A DNA stretch of 64,000 bases from DATFQE01 sp963733845 (lineage in GTDB: Bacteria; Actinomycetota; Thermoleophilia; Gaiellales; Gaiellaceae). Positions within the stretch are counted from its first letter, which is position 1. Each line of letters starts with the position of its first letter. Below, one piece after another: positions 18,145 to 27,474 of the stretch. The notes under the pieces were generated by a model that did not search any database, was not told the origin of the DNA, and saw nothing but the letters and a program-made list of their open reading frames with translations. The position numbers and the translations under genes were made by a program. Location of the stretch: the NCBI GenBank assembly GCA_963733845.1, contig CAVTEM010000005.1, positions 248,001-312,000 of the forward strand, given 5' to 3'.

Positions 18145-19474
18145 GTGAAGCGCTACCACCTGACCACATTCGGCTGCCAGATGAACGCTCACGACAGCGA
18201 GCGCATCAAGGGCATGCTCGAGGAGCTCGGGCTCGGCGAGGCGGTCGCGCAGGACGAGGCCGACGTGCTCGTGTTCAACACCTGCACGATCCGCGAGAAG
18301 CCCGATCAGCGCTTCGCGGCCCACCTCGCGCAGGCGCGCGCGTTGAAGGCGAGCCGCGGCGACACCGTGATCGCGGTCGGCGGCTGCTACGCCGAGGCGC
18401 AGCGCGAGCGGCTCTTCGACCTCTACCCGTTCGTCGATGTCGCGTTCGGGCCGGGCACGATCCCGCATCTGGGCGAGTGGCTCGGGGCCGGCGGCGAGAG
18501 CGTTGCGCGCAGTTCGTTCGGCATCGGTGCGGAGCGGAGCTTCGCCGGAACGCTCCCGATGCACCGCGAGCGCCGCTTCCAGGCATGGGTGCAGGTCTCG
18601 ATGGGCTGCAACTCCAAGTGCGCCTACTGCATCGTCCCGAGTGTCCGCGGCCGCGAGGTCAGCCGCCGCCCTGGCGAGGTGATCGCCGAGGTGACGCAGC
18701 TGGCCGCCGAGGGCGTTCGCGAGATCACCCTGCTCGGGCAGAACGTGAACTCCTGGGGCCGCGATCTCGCACCGGACCTGCGCACCGACTTTGGCGAGCT
18801 TCTGCGCGCCTGCGACGCCGTGCCCGGCATCGACCGCATCCGCTTCACGAGCCCCCACCCGAAGGACTTCCGCGAGCCCGTGATTGCGGCGCTCACCGAG
18901 TGCGAGGCCGTCTGTGAGCACGTGCATCTGCCGCTGCAGTCCGGCTCGAGCCGCCTGCTCAAGCTGATGCGCCGCACCTATGACCGCGACCGCTACCTGC
19001 GTCTCGTCGACCGCCTCCGGGAGGCCGTACCCGACCTGGCGCTCGGCACGGACATCATCGTGGGCTTCCCCGGAGAGACCGAGCAGGACTTCGCGGAGAC
19101 CCTCGCAGTCGTCGAGGAAGGTGCGCTACGACAGCGCTTTCACCTTCGTCTTCTCGCCCAGGAACGGCACCGAGGCCGCTGCGATGCCCGACCAGGTCCC
19201 GGACGACGTCAAGCGCGAGCGGATCGAACGGCTGATCGACGTCGTGCAGCGGATCGCCGCAGAGCGCAACGCCCACCGGATCGGAGGGGTCGAGCAGGTG
19301 CTGGTCGAAGGCCCGAGCCGCACCGACCCCACGCTCCTGCGCGGCCGCACGCGCCGGAACACGACGGTGAACTTCGCCGGCAGCGGAACGCCCGGGGAGC
19401 TCGTCGACGTCGAGATCGACGGCTCGAGCTCGACCACGCTCCGGGGCACGCAGCGCACGCTCGTCGCCGCCTGA
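18145..19474 (+). CDS. miaB: tRNA-2-methylthio-N6-dimethylallyladenosine synthase, one frameshift at about 19120
   Basis: MiaB is a radical-SAM enzyme that methylthiolates position 2 of i6A37 in tRNA. The N-terminal UPF0004 domain has its three cluster cysteines (TFGCQMN, FNTCTIRE, VGGCYAE), and the radical SAM motif is CNSKCAYCIVP. At about 19120 GTCGAGGAAGGTGCGC must lose one G to read VEEVRYDSAFTFVFSPRNG, after which the TRAM domain runs to TGA 19474. Without correction the protein would end in nonsense at 19515. The one-base gain at a G run suggests an assembly error. It is followed 13 bases later by miaA, which makes its substrate modification. Confidence 0.9.
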
Positions 19475-19487
19475 GCGCCCTCGGTCG

Positions 19488-20847
19488 ATGGCCGCCCTCT
19501 CCAGTCCGCGCGTGATCGCGATCTTCGGACCGACCGCCTCGGGCAAGACCGACGTTGCGGAAGCGCTGGCCGACCGCATCGACGGCGAGCTCGTCTCCGC
19601 AGACGCGATGCAGGTGTACCGCGGGCTGCCGATTCTCACGAACCAGTCAACCCGGCCGACCAGGCTCGTGGCGATCTGGCCACTGTCGCACGAGGCGTCC
19701 GTGGCCGAGTACCAGGAGCTGGCTCACGCGGCGATCGACGAGATCATCGCCGCCGGACGGACGCCGATCGTCGTCGGAGGGACCGGTCTCTACCTGCGCG
19801 CGGCGCTCGCGGGCCTCGACCTGCCGCCCGCGCCGCCGCCGGAGCTGCGGGCGCGCCTCGAGGACGTCTACGAGCGGCTCGGACCGGAGCGCGCACACGA
19901 GCTCCTGTCCGAGCGCGATCCACAAGCCGCGGCACGCGTGCACGCGAACGACCGTCGCCGCGTCGTCCGTGCGCTCGAGCTGGTCGAGCTCGGCCACAGC
20001 CTCGCACCCGCGCGGGACCGCCTCTGGGCCCAGGACACACGCCATCCGACGACGATCGTCGGGCTCGACGTCCCGCGCGACGAGCTCGTCGCCCGCATCG
20101 AGGCCAGGACGGCCGCGATGGTCGAGCTCGGAGTCGAGGACGAAGTCAGGCAGGCGCTCGCCGGCCCGGTCTCCGCCACCGCGCGCGCGATCCACGGGCT
20201 CGCCGATTTCGGCGACCTCCCCAGGGCCGAGGCGATCGCCGCGTACAACCAGCGCGTGCGCCGGTACGCCGCCTACCAGCGGAAGTGGCTGCGGCGCATC
20301 CCGGGCCTCGTGCCGGTCGCCGCCGACCGGCCCGCAGCGGAGACGGCAGCCGAGATCGAGGCGATCCTCGCGGCCGAGCCCGCCGTGCGTCCAGCCACGC
20401 CCGCGGACGTCGAAGCGGTCTTCGACGTCCAGCGTCGCGCTTCGCTCGCCGCCCTCGACCACATCTACCCGCCCGAGCGCTACCCGTTCCCCGACGACGC
20501 CGTGCGCGACCGCTGGCGTGAGGCGCTTGCCGATCCGGCAGCCAGCGTGATCGTGGCGGAGAACGGCAGCGGGATCGTCGGCGTCGCGGCCGCGCGTCGA
20601 GGGCTGGCTCGACGGGCTCTATCTGGTCCCTGAAGCGTGGGGAAGCGGGGTGGCCGACCGCCTCCACGACGAGGCGCTGCGCACCCTGGCCGCCGGCGGA
20701 TCGACGAGCGCGCGCCTCTGGGTGCTGGAGGACAACGCGCGCGCGAGACGCTTCTACGAGCGCCGCGGCTGGCGGCGGGACGGGAGCGACCGCGTCGTGC
20801 CCTTCCCGCCGCATCCACTGGACATCGGCTACACGAGGGAGCTGTGA
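19488..20847 (+). CDS. miaA: tRNA dimethylallyltransferase fused to a GNAT acetyltransferase domain, one frameshift at about 20590
   Basis: The N-terminal part (about residues 1-300) is MiaA, which isopentenylates A37 of tRNA: P-loop FGPTASGKTD, DAMQVYRGLPILTNQ and VVGGTGLYLRA. After EIEAILAAEP the frame runs on without a stop into a GNAT domain beginning VRPATPADVEAVFDVQ. Near 20590 the frame breaks inside a CG repeat; the next frame gives EGWLDGLYLVPEAWGSGVA and ARLWVLEDNARARRFYERRG, the acetyl-CoA motif, up to TGA 20847. The restored fusion has about 450 residues. A GTG within the frame (at VRPATP) could also start a separate GNAT protein. dapF begins in the last codon. Confidence 0.82.
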
Positions 20848-21530
20848 CCGAGCGCTGGAGCGCCCTCGGCAACGTCTACCTGATCGGCGAGGAGACGCCG
20901 GCCGACGTCACCTCGGCGGTCGGCGACGCGGACGGGATCGTCGAGGTGGTCGGCCACGGAGAGGACTGGGCCGACGTGCGGATCTGGAACCCGGACGGCT
21001 CGCTGGCGGAGATGTCAGGAAACGGCACCCGCATCGCGGCGCGCTGGCTCTCGGCCCGCACGGGCACGGAGCGCGTCACGATCCGGGTGGGGCCGCTCGA
21101 GGTGCGGGCGCGGATGCTGCCGCAGGAGCTGGTGGAGCAGGAGCTCGGCGACGTCGAAGTCGGCGCTCCGGAGCAGATCGCCGGCCTGACCCTCAGGCGC
21201 GTGTCCGTCGGCAACCCGCACGCCGTCGTCGAGGGCGACCCCGACGACCTGCCGAGGATCGGACCGCTGCTCGAGACGCACGAGGCGTTCCCCAACCGGA
21301 CGAACGTCCAGGTCGCCCGCGCGGACGGCCCGAACGACGCAACCGCCCGGGTCTGGGAGCGCGGCGTGGGGGAGACGTCCTCCTCCGGGACGAGCGCCGT
21401 CGCCGTGGCCGCCGCGCTCGGCCTCGACCCCGCGACCGTCAGCTTCCCCGGCGGCGAATTGCTCGTTCGCTTCGAGGGGAAGCGGGCGTTCCTGACAGGC
21501 GCCGGCCGCTCGCCTCTAGCGTGCTCCTAG
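20844..21530 (+). CDS. dapF: Diaminopimelate epimerase-like protein with Ser at both catalytic Cys positions
   Basis: DapF interconverts LL- and meso-diaminopimelate using two cysteines as acid and base. This protein of about 228 residues has the family layout (start ALGNVYLIGE, then SGNGTR, VGNPHAVVE and FPNRTNVQVA) and lies tail to tail with dapD-dapC-dapE. However, the first catalytic Cys, normally in CGNG, is Ser58 (EMSGNGTRIAARW), and the second, normally in ETxACGSG, is Ser181 (ETSSSGTSAVAVA). It is also some 45 residues shorter than usual. GTG 20844 overlaps the acetyltransferase stop. It may be a divergent epimerase or a family member with another activity. Confidence 0.75.
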   Translation: MTERWSALGNVYLIGEETPADVTSAVGDADGIVEVVGHGEDWADVRIWNPDGSLAEMSGNGTRIAARWLSARTGTERVTIRVGPLEVRARMLPQELVEQELGDVEVGAPEQIAGLTLRRVSVGNPHAVVEGDPDDLPRIGPLLETHEAFPNRTNVQVARADGPNDATARVWERGVGETSSSGTSAVAVAAALGLDPATVSFPGGELLVRFEGKRAFLTGAGRSPLACS

Positions 21531-22279
21531 CCCGCGATCCCGTGCTCGCGCAGGGCGTCGGTCAGGCTCGTCTTCAGGTCGGTCGACTCGCTCCGCTGAC
21601 CGACGATCAGCGCGCACTGGAGCCCATAGGTGCCGGCCGGGTACTCCTTCTGCCGCACGCCCGGAAGCACGATCGAGCCGGCCGGGACGGCGCCACGGTG
21701 CTCGACCGGCTCGGAGCCGGTGACGTCGATGATCGGAATCGAGGCCGACAGGACGACGTGCGGGGCGATCACCGCGCGCTCCCCGACAACGACACCCTCC
21801 ACGATCACAGCCCGCGAGCCGACGAAGACGCCGTCCTCGACGATCACGGGACGCGCGCCTCGCGGCTCGAGCACGCCGCCGATCCCGACACCGCCGGCGA
21901 GGTGGACGTTGGCGCCGATCTGCGCGCCGGAGCCCACCGTGGCCCACGTGTCCACCATCGTGTTCGGGCCCACCCAGGCGCCGATGTTGACGTAGCTCGG
22001 CATCAGCACGACCCCACGCGACAGGAACGAGCCGTAGCGCGCGACCGCAGGCGGCACGACCCTGACGCCGAGCGCCTCGTAGCCGCGCTTCAACGGGATC
22101 TTGTCCCGATACTCGAACAGGCCCAGCTCCTGCGGCTCGATCTCGCGTAGCCGGAAGAACTCGAGGATCGCCTCCTGGGCCTCCTCGTTCACCTGCCAGT
22201 CGCCGTCGACCCGCTCGGCAACGCGCGTCTCGCCGCGGTCGAGGGCTGCGACGACCTCCTCGACGCGCTCGGGTTTCAC
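21527..22279 (-). CDS. dapD: Tetrahydrodipicolinate N-succinyltransferase
   Basis: DapD transfers succinyl from succinyl-CoA to tetrahydrodipicolinate in lysine and peptidoglycan synthesis. The 250-residue protein contains the left-handed beta-helix hexapeptide repeats (VLMPSYVNIGAWVGPNTMVD, GAQIGANVHLAGGVGIGGV) typical of DapD. The GTG start at 22279 overlaps the stop of dapC (GTGA), and its TAG shares the bases CTAG with the dapF stop on the other strand. Gene order dapE-dapC-dapD on this strand is a three-step block of the succinylase pathway. Confidence 0.92.
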   Translation of the reverse strand: MKPERVEEVVAALDRGETRVAERVDGDWQVNEEAQEAILEFFRLREIEPQELGLFEYRDKIPLKRGYEALGVRVVPPAVARYGSFLSRGVVLMPSYVNIGAWVGPNTMVDTWATVGSGAQIGANVHLAGGVGIGGVLEPRGARPVIVEDGVFVGSRAVIVEGVVVGERAVIAPHVVLSASIPIIDVTGSEPVEHRGAVPAGSIVLPGVRQKEYPAGTYGLQCALIVGQRSESTDLKTSLTDALREHGIAG

Positions 22280-23415
22280 AACGCGCGCCCCAGTAGCTCC
22301 GCCGCGCGACGGCAGTCGTCGATTCCGGGCACGAGCGCAAAGCGGACGTAGCCCTCTCCCGAGGGACCGAAGAAGGAACCCGGCGAGACGACGACGCCGT
22401 GCTCCAGCAGGCGCTCGGCAAAGGCCTCGGAGCCGCCTTCGACCTCGACCCACAGGTACATGCCGGCTTCGCTCGCGGCCACGCGCAGGCCCTTCTGCTC
22501 GAGCACGGGCAGGAGCGCCTCCCGCTTGGTCCGGTAGAGAGCACGCGCCTCCTCGACGTGAGCCTCGTCCCCCCAGGCGGCAATCGACGCGCGCTGGACG
22601 AACTCCTGCGGGGCCGTGCCCACCGTCGGCCGGAACGCCCGCATCGCTCCGACGATCGCGTCGTCGCCCGCCGCGAAGCCCGAGCGGTAGCCCGTCATCG
22701 ACGAGCGCTTGGACAGCGTGTTGAAGACGACCACGTTGCGCAGGCTGCGGACCTGCAGCGCCGAGGCGGGCGGCTCGTCGAACCAGAGCTCCGTGTACGC
22801 CTCGTCGGCCGCCAGAACGAAATCCTGTTCGCGCGCGAGGGCGGCGGCCCGCTCGAGGAAGTCCCTGGGCGCCACGGCGCCCGTCGGGTTGTTCGGGTAG
22901 TTGAGCCAGAGGATCGCCAGCCGCGGGCCGATGGCGCCCAGCGCATCGAGGTCGGGGAGGAAGCCGTTCTCCTCCAGCAGCGGGAGGGAGAGCGCCTCCG
23001 CGCCGGCGAAGCGGGCTCCGCGCTCGTACACCGGGTAGCCGGGCTCGGGGTAGGCGACGACGTCGCGGCCGGCCTCGCGGTCCACGACGACCTGGGCGAG
23101 GCTGAAGATCGCCTCCTTCGAGCCGAGCGTCGGGATCACCTGGCGTGCAGGGTCGAGCCGCACGCCGAAGCGGCGCCGGACCCAGTCGGCGACGGCCGTA
23201 CGCAGCTCGGGCAGACCCTCGGCGAGCGGGTACTTCGACGTCTCGTCGACACTGTCGAGCAGCGCCTCGCGGATGAACGCGGGCGTCCGTTCACGCGGGT
23301 CGCCGACGCCGAAGTCGATCAGCTCGACGCCTCGCTCGGCGACGCGGCGCTTGGCCTCCTCGAGGCGGACGAAGGGGTAGGTGCCGACCGAGGCGAGGAC
23401 GGGGGAGAGGGGCAC
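22276..23415 (-). CDS. dapC: Succinyldiaminopimelate aminotransferase
   Basis: This fold-type I PLP aminotransferase of about 379 residues makes N-succinyl-LL-diaminopimelate. Landmarks are LWLNYPNNPTGAVAP, the aspartate region AADEAYTELWFDEPP, and the PLP lysine in FNTLSKRSSMTGYRSGF. GTG 23415 is preferred because the homologous region begins VPLSPVLASVGTYPFVRLEEAK; longer upstream reading has no homology and overlaps dapE. Two bases separate it from dapE, and its stop overlaps dapD, so the block is co-translated. The flanking dap genes favour DapC over other class I aminotransferases. Confidence 0.9.
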   Translation of the reverse strand: MPLSPVLASVGTYPFVRLEEAKRRVAERGVELIDFGVGDPRERTPAFIREALLDSVDETSKYPLAEGLPELRTAVADWVRRRFGVRLDPARQVIPTLGSKEAIFSLAQVVVDREAGRDVVAYPEPGYPVYERGARFAGAEALSLPLLEENGFLPDLDALGAIGPRLAILWLNYPNNPTGAVAPRDFLERAAALAREQDFVLAADEAYTELWFDEPPASALQVRSLRNVVVFNTLSKRSSMTGYRSGFAAGDDAIVGAMRAFRPTVGTAPQEFVQRASIAAWGDEAHVEEARALYRTKREALLPVLEQKGLRVAASEAGMYLWVEVEGGSEAFAERLLEHGVVVSPGSFFGPSGEGYVRFALVPGIDDCRRAAELLGRAL

Positions 23416-23417
23416 GC

Positions 23418-24467
23418 TCAGACCGTACCGAGGACGAAGGTGGTCAGGGCCTCGAACGTCCTGGCCAGCTCGGCCACCTCGACCTGCTCGTCCACGCGGT
23501 GGGCATAGCGAGTGGCGCCGGGCCCGAGGTTGACGGCGTCGAGGCCACGCTCCGCGAACTGGGCGACGGGAGTCCACGCCTGCTTGGGTGCGAGCGAGAA
23601 GTCGCCCGCGGCGCGCAACCGCTCGAGCAGCTGGTTCAGCGCGGGCACGGGCGCCGCCGGCGAGTGGCTGAGGATCTCGACGTCGCCGACGAGCTCTCGC
23701 AGGCGGGCCTCAGCGTCCGCGCGGGAACGGCCCGGCGCGTAGCGGAAGTTCAGCGTGGCGGCCGCGTGGGCGGGCACGACGTTGTCCGCGACGCCGCCCT
23801 CGATCCTGGTCACCGTCACGACCTCGCGAAACGTCAGTCCGCCGTTCTCGACCTCCAGCGGCTCCAGCCGGACGACCGGCGCGAGCGCCTCGACGGCGAG
23901 CCCGATCGCGTTGACGCCGGTCCACGGCCTGGCCGCGTGGGCGCTCTCGCCCCGGAACGAGGCGCGGGCGACGATCGACCCGACGCACCCCGCGTGCAAT
24001 TCGTTATCGGTCGGCTCGAGCACGATCACGAGCGCGGCGCGGTCGAGCAGGCCCGTCTCGAACAGGGCGGGGAGGGGGCTCTCCTCGACGGCGATCTCCT
24101 CGCGGGCGAAGAACACGAAGCCCAGGTCGACCGCGCCCTCGGCCCTCCGCTCCTCCCACCAGCGGGCGAGCTCGATCATCACGGCCACGCCGGCCTTCAT
24201 GTCGCTGGCGCCGAGGCCGTGCACGCGTCCCTGCTCGATGCGGCCCGGCAGGTTGCCCTGGGCGGGCACCGTGTCCAGGTGTCCCGCCAGGACGACGAGC
24301 GGCCGCTCGCCGGTCCCGGGCTCGTACCACAGCGTCTCGTCCTCGCGCCACGACGCCTCCCACGGCATCTCAGCGGCGACGTAGTCGGCGATCTGCGCCT
24401 CGGAGCGGCTCTCCGACGGGATGTTCACGAGCGCGAGAGTCCTCTCTGCGAGTCGCTCGCCTGACAC
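23418..24467 (-). CDS. dapE: Succinyl-diaminopimelate desuccinylase
   Basis: This M20-family zinc hydrolase of 349 residues removes succinate to give LL-diaminopimelate. Zinc and catalytic motifs are visible: VVLAGHLDTVPAQGN (His ligand and Asp), GASDMKAGVA (bridging Asp), FFAREEI (catalytic Glu and ligand) and the C-terminal GPGATRYAHRVDE (final His). The dimerisation insert with ESAHAARPWTGVNAIG is present. GTG 24467 stands 19 bases from the divergent hflX start, so the two share a very compact promoter region. Confidence 0.92.
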   Translation of the reverse strand: MSGERLAERTLALVNIPSESRSEAQIADYVAAEMPWEASWREDETLWYEPGTGERPLVVLAGHLDTVPAQGNLPGRIEQGRVHGLGASDMKAGVAVMIELARWWEERRAEGAVDLGFVFFAREEIAVEESPLPALFETGLLDRAALVIVLEPTDNELHAGCVGSIVARASFRGESAHAARPWTGVNAIGLAVEALAPVVRLEPLEVENGGLTFREVVTVTRIEGGVADNVVPAHAAATLNFRYAPGRSRADAEARLRELVGDVEILSHSPAAPVPALNQLLERLRAAGDFSLAPKQAWTPVAQFAERGLDAVNLGPGATRYAHRVDEQVEVAELARTFEALTTFVLGTV

Positions 24468-24486
24468 CGGGCGGCATACTAGAGGC

Positions 24487-25824
24487 GTGACTCAGCGCCA
24501 GCCCGATTCCCCGCCGGGAGCGGAGCCGGAGCGCGCGTTCGTCCTCGCCGTCCTTCGGCCCGGCGCCGATCCCGGGGAGGAGCTCGCCGAGCTCCATGAG
24601 CTCGCCCGCACGGCCCTCGCCGAGCCGGTCGGCGAGCTGGTCCAGCACCGGGGGCAGCCGGACCGCCGCGGCTACGTCGGCAAGGGCAAGCTCGAGGAGC
24701 TGAAGCGGGCCTACAAGGACGTCGGCGCGGAGGTGCTCCTCGTGGACGACGAGCTCTCGCCCACGCAGCAGCGGACGCTGGAGAACGCGCTGACCGCCCG
24801 CGTCGTCGACCGCACCCAGCTGATCCTCGACATCTTCGCCCAGCACGCCGTCTCCGCCGAGGGCAAGCTGCAGGTCGAGCTCGCGCAGCTGGAGTACAAC
24901 CTCCCGCGGATGCGGGGCGCCTGGCAGCACCTGGAACGCCTCGGAGGCGGCCGCGGCACCGTCGGCGCCGGAGTCGGCACGAGGGGCCCGGGCGAGAGCC
25001 AGCTCGAGACCGACCGCCGGCTGGCCCGCAACCGGATCTCGGTGCTGCGCAAGCGGCTCAAGGCCCTGACGAAGCAGCGGGACACGCGGCGCAAGGAGCG
25101 GAAGCGCTCCGAGACGCCCACGGTCGCGCTGGCGGGCTACACGAACGTGGGCAAGTCCACATTGCTGAACGCCCTGACGGGCGGCCAGGTCTCGGTCGAG
25201 AACCGCCTCTTCGAGACGCTCGACCCGACCACCCGCGGGTTCGACCACGAGGGCCGCCGCTACCTCGTGACCGACACCGTCGGCTTCATCCGCAGGCTGC
25301 CCCACGAGCTGGTCGAGGGGTTCGCGTCGACGCTCGAGGAGACGCTGTCGGCGGACCTCGTCCTGCACGTTCTGGACGCGGCCGAGCCGGACGAACGCCT
25401 GGAGGAGATGCGGACCGCGGTCGAGGCGGTGCTGCACGAGATCGGTGCGCAGGAGCTCCCGGTCCTGCAGGTGCTGAACAAGGTGGACGGGGTCGACCCG
25501 CTTGGCCGCAGGCGGCTGGCAAACCGCTACCCAGATGCCCTGCAGGTGTCGGCGCTCACGGGCGAGGGGCTCGACGAGCTTCGCGCCGCGGTCGCCGAGC
25601 ACTTCGGCGCGCGCTTCGAGGACGTACGCCTGCTCCTGCCCTACGACGAGGGCGGCCGGCTGGCGGAGCTGTACGCACTCGGCGCCCCGATCGACGAGCG
25701 CGAGGACGGCCCGGAGGGTGTGTTCGTCCGTGCCCGCCTGCCGCGCCGCGAGATCCCGCGGTTCGCCAGGTTCCTGGTCGCCGAGGCCGAGGCCCGCGAA
25801 GAGCCGCACACGGCGACGCGGTGA
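24487..25824 (+). CDS. hflX: GTPase HflX
   Basis: HflX is a ribosome-associated GTPase that splits stalled 70S ribosomes. The protein of about 445 residues has the N-terminal HflX domain (VGKGKLEELK, VLLVDDELSPTQQRTLE, GERGRG-like RGPGESQLETDRR) and a G domain with G1 AGYTNVGKST, G3 DTVGFIRRLP and G4 NKVD. GTG 24487 is chosen because it clears the divergent dapE gene; the frame is open further upstream without homology. The dut gene starts in its last codon. Confidence 0.92.
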   Translation: MTQRQPDSPPGAEPERAFVLAVLRPGADPGEELAELHELARTALAEPVGELVQHRGQPDRRGYVGKGKLEELKRAYKDVGAEVLLVDDELSPTQQRTLENALTARVVDRTQLILDIFAQHAVSAEGKLQVELAQLEYNLPRMRGAWQHLERLGGGRGTVGAGVGTRGPGESQLETDRRLARNRISVLRKRLKALTKQRDTRRKERKRSETPTVALAGYTNVGKSTLLNALTGGQVSVENRLFETLDPTTRGFDHEGRRYLVTDTVGFIRRLPHELVEGFASTLEETLSADLVLHVLDAAEPDERLEEMRTAVEAVLHEIGAQELPVLQVLNKVDGVDPLGRRRLANRYPDALQVSALTGEGLDELRAAVAEHFGARFEDVRLLLPYDEGGRLAELYALGAPIDEREDGPEGVFVRARLPRREIPRFARFLVAEAEAREEPHTATR

Positions 25825-26252
25825 CCGACCTCCCCATCCGGCGCCTGCACGAAGGCGCTGTCCTCCCGAGCCGTGCCTACGAGGGCGACGCGGGCATCGA
25901 CCTCGCCGCCGCCGAGGAGGCCGAGCTGACACCGGGCGGGCGGGCGACCGTCGGCACCGGACTCGCCGTCGCGATCCCGGACGGGCACGCGGGGCTGGTG
26001 CTGCCGCGCTCCGGCCTCGCGTCCAAGCACGGCATCGGCGTGTTGAACGCACCCGGCCTGATCGACGCCGGCTACCGCGGCGAGGTACGTGTCGTCCTGT
26101 ACAACCCGGGCCGGGAGACCTTTAGGGTTGCGCCTGGGATGCGGATCGCGCAGCTCGTCCTCGTGGCTGTCGAGGATGTCCGTCTGGTCGAGGTGGACGA
26201 GCTACCCCAGAGCGAGCGCGGCGAGCGCGGATTCGGCTCGTCCAAGGTCTAG
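25821..26252 (+). CDS. dut: dUTP pyrophosphatase
   Basis: Dut hydrolyses dUTP to dUMP, keeping uracil out of DNA. All five trimeric-dUTPase motifs are visible: AGIDLAAAE, PRSGLASKHGI, GLIDAGYRGEVRV, GMRIAQLVLV and ERGERGFGSSKV, the last closing over the active site. Length of 143 residues is normal. GTG 25821 overlaps the hflX stop, so the genes are co-translated although functionally unrelated. Confidence 0.95.
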   Translation: MTDLPIRRLHEGAVLPSRAYEGDAGIDLAAAEEAELTPGGRATVGTGLAVAIPDGHAGLVLPRSGLASKHGIGVLNAPGLIDAGYRGEVRVVLYNPGRETFRVAPGMRIAQLVLVAVEDVRLVEVDELPQSERGERGFGSSKV

Positions 26253-26255
26253 GGC

Positions 26256-26714
26256 TTGGGCGCCGAGCCGCGGATCCGGGTCTCTGCGATCCTGCGCTGG
26301 CAGGGCCGCATGCTCCTGTGCAGGCACGAGAAGCGCGATCGCGAGTACTGGCTCCTGCCCGGGGGCGGGGTCAATTCGGGCGAGAGCCTCACGCGCGCGC
26401 TGCACCGGGAGCTCTCGGAGGAGATCGGGATCGACGACGAGCTTCCGGTCGAGGGCCCGGTCGCGATCGTCGACTCGATCGCGCCGGCGCACAGCTACGC
26501 CACGAAGCACGTCGTCCACATCATCTTCTCCGGCGACCTCGGGGCGCGCTCGCTCGAGGCTGTGACCTCGCGTGACGCGGCCGTCCGCGGGCATCGCCTC
26601 TTCACCGTCCCGGAGCTGAACGACGTCGTCCTGCACCCGCCGATCCAGCGCTTCCTGGCCCGCTGGCGGCCCGGCGACCCCGTGGTGTATCTCGGGCCGC
26701 TCTGGGCGCCCTAG
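26256..26714 (+). CDS. NUDIX hydrolase
   Basis: This 152-residue protein has a complete Nudix box, GGGVNSGESLTRALHRELSEEIG (pattern G-x5-E-x7-REUxEExG), preceded by WLLPG. Nudix enzymes hydrolyse nucleoside diphosphates linked to another moiety; the substrate is not evident. TTG 26256 begins three bases after the dut stop, so it is the third gene of the hflX-dut unit. The C-terminus DPVVYLGPLWAP ends inside a palindrome shared with the convergent gatD. Confidence 0.85.
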   Translation: MGAEPRIRVSAILRWQGRMLLCRHEKRDREYWLLPGGGVNSGESLTRALHRELSEEIGIDDELPVEGPVAIVDSIAPAHSYATKHVVHIIFSGDLGARSLEAVTSRDAAVRGHRLFTVPELNDVVLHPPIQRFLARWRPGDPVVYLGPLWAP

Positions 26715-26729
26715 TAACAGTCTGTTACT
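26713..26729. terminator. Palindrome spanning two convergent stop codons
   Basis: AGTAACAG and CTGTTACT are perfect 8-bp inverted arms around one T. They contain the last bases of the NUDIX stop (TAG, 26712-26714) and the whole gatD stop (TAA on the minus strand, 26725-26727). In a region of about 70% GC this AT-rich palindrome is striking and may be a compact bidirectional end signal, though the loop is too small for a classic hairpin. Confidence 0.35.
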
Positions 26730-27474
26730 TGCCCCCGCGCGCCCGAGCCCGCGCAGCCGAGACGGCGTGCGCCTGCTCCTCGAGCTCGTCTCCGAGCGGC
26801 TCCAGCTGAGGCGCCTCGCCGCCCGCGGCGTGGCCCAGCGCCTGCGCCAGCAGCCAGTCCGCGAGCCACGGGTTCCGCGGGAGCAGGGGGCCGTGGAGAT
26901 ACGTCCCGACCGCCCGACCGGCCCGGCAGCCCTCGAAGCCGCTCTCGCCGTCGTTACCGAACCCGGCGATCACGCGTCCGAGCGGCTCGGCGCCCTCCTC
27001 GAGGTAGGTGCGCCCTGCGTGGTTCTCGAATCCCGCGAGCGTCCTGCTCACGCCGGGCTCGAGCTCACACTCGAGCAGGCAGTCGCCGATCATCCGCGTC
27101 TCGCCGGCGACCGTGTACAGCGGCAGGACGCCCGCTCCGGGCTGCTCCGCGCCGCTGACGTCCCGGTAGAAGCCGCCGAGCAGCTGGTAGCCACCGCAGA
27201 CGGCGAGGACGGCCGCCCCGCCGCGGATCGCCTCGCGCAGCGCCTCGCCCTTGGAGGCCAGATCGGGCGCGATCAGCGCCTGTTCGCGGTCCTGGCCGCC
27301 GCCGACGTAGAAGAGGTCGTGGCGACCGGGCTCGAACGTGTCGCCGACGCCGATCGCCTCGACCGAGAGCTCGATCCCGCGCCAGGCCGACCGCCGCTCC
27401 AGCACGGCGATGTTGCCGCGATCCGCGTAGATGTTGAGGTAGTCGGGGTAGAGGTGGCCGACCGTGAGCTTCAC
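26725..27474 (-). CDS. gatD: Lipid II glutaminyl synthase, glutamine amidotransferase subunit
   Basis: GatD releases ammonia from glutamine for MurT, which amidates D-Glu of lipid II. The 249-residue class I amidotransferase has the oxyanion and nucleophile region VLAVCGGYQLLGGFY (catalytic Cys in VCGGYQ) and the His in GTYLHGPLLPRNPWLAD. The start LTVGHLYPDYLNIYADRGN is characteristic of GatD rather than CobQ or CobB. GTG 27474 overlaps the murT stop. Amidated lipid II matters for cross-linking and antibiotic and lysozyme tolerance in Gram-positive bacteria. Confidence 0.92.
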   Translation of the reverse strand: MKLTVGHLYPDYLNIYADRGNIAVLERRSAWRGIELSVEAIGVGDTFEPGRHDLFYVGGGQDREQALIAPDLASKGEALREAIRGGAAVLAVCGGYQLLGGFYRDVSGAEQPGAGVLPLYTVAGETRMIGDCLLECELEPGVSRTLAGFENHAGRTYLEEGAEPLGRVIAGFGNDGESGFEGCRAGRAVGTYLHGPLLPRNPWLADWLLAQALGHAAGGEAPQLEPLGDELEEQAHAVSAARARARGGK

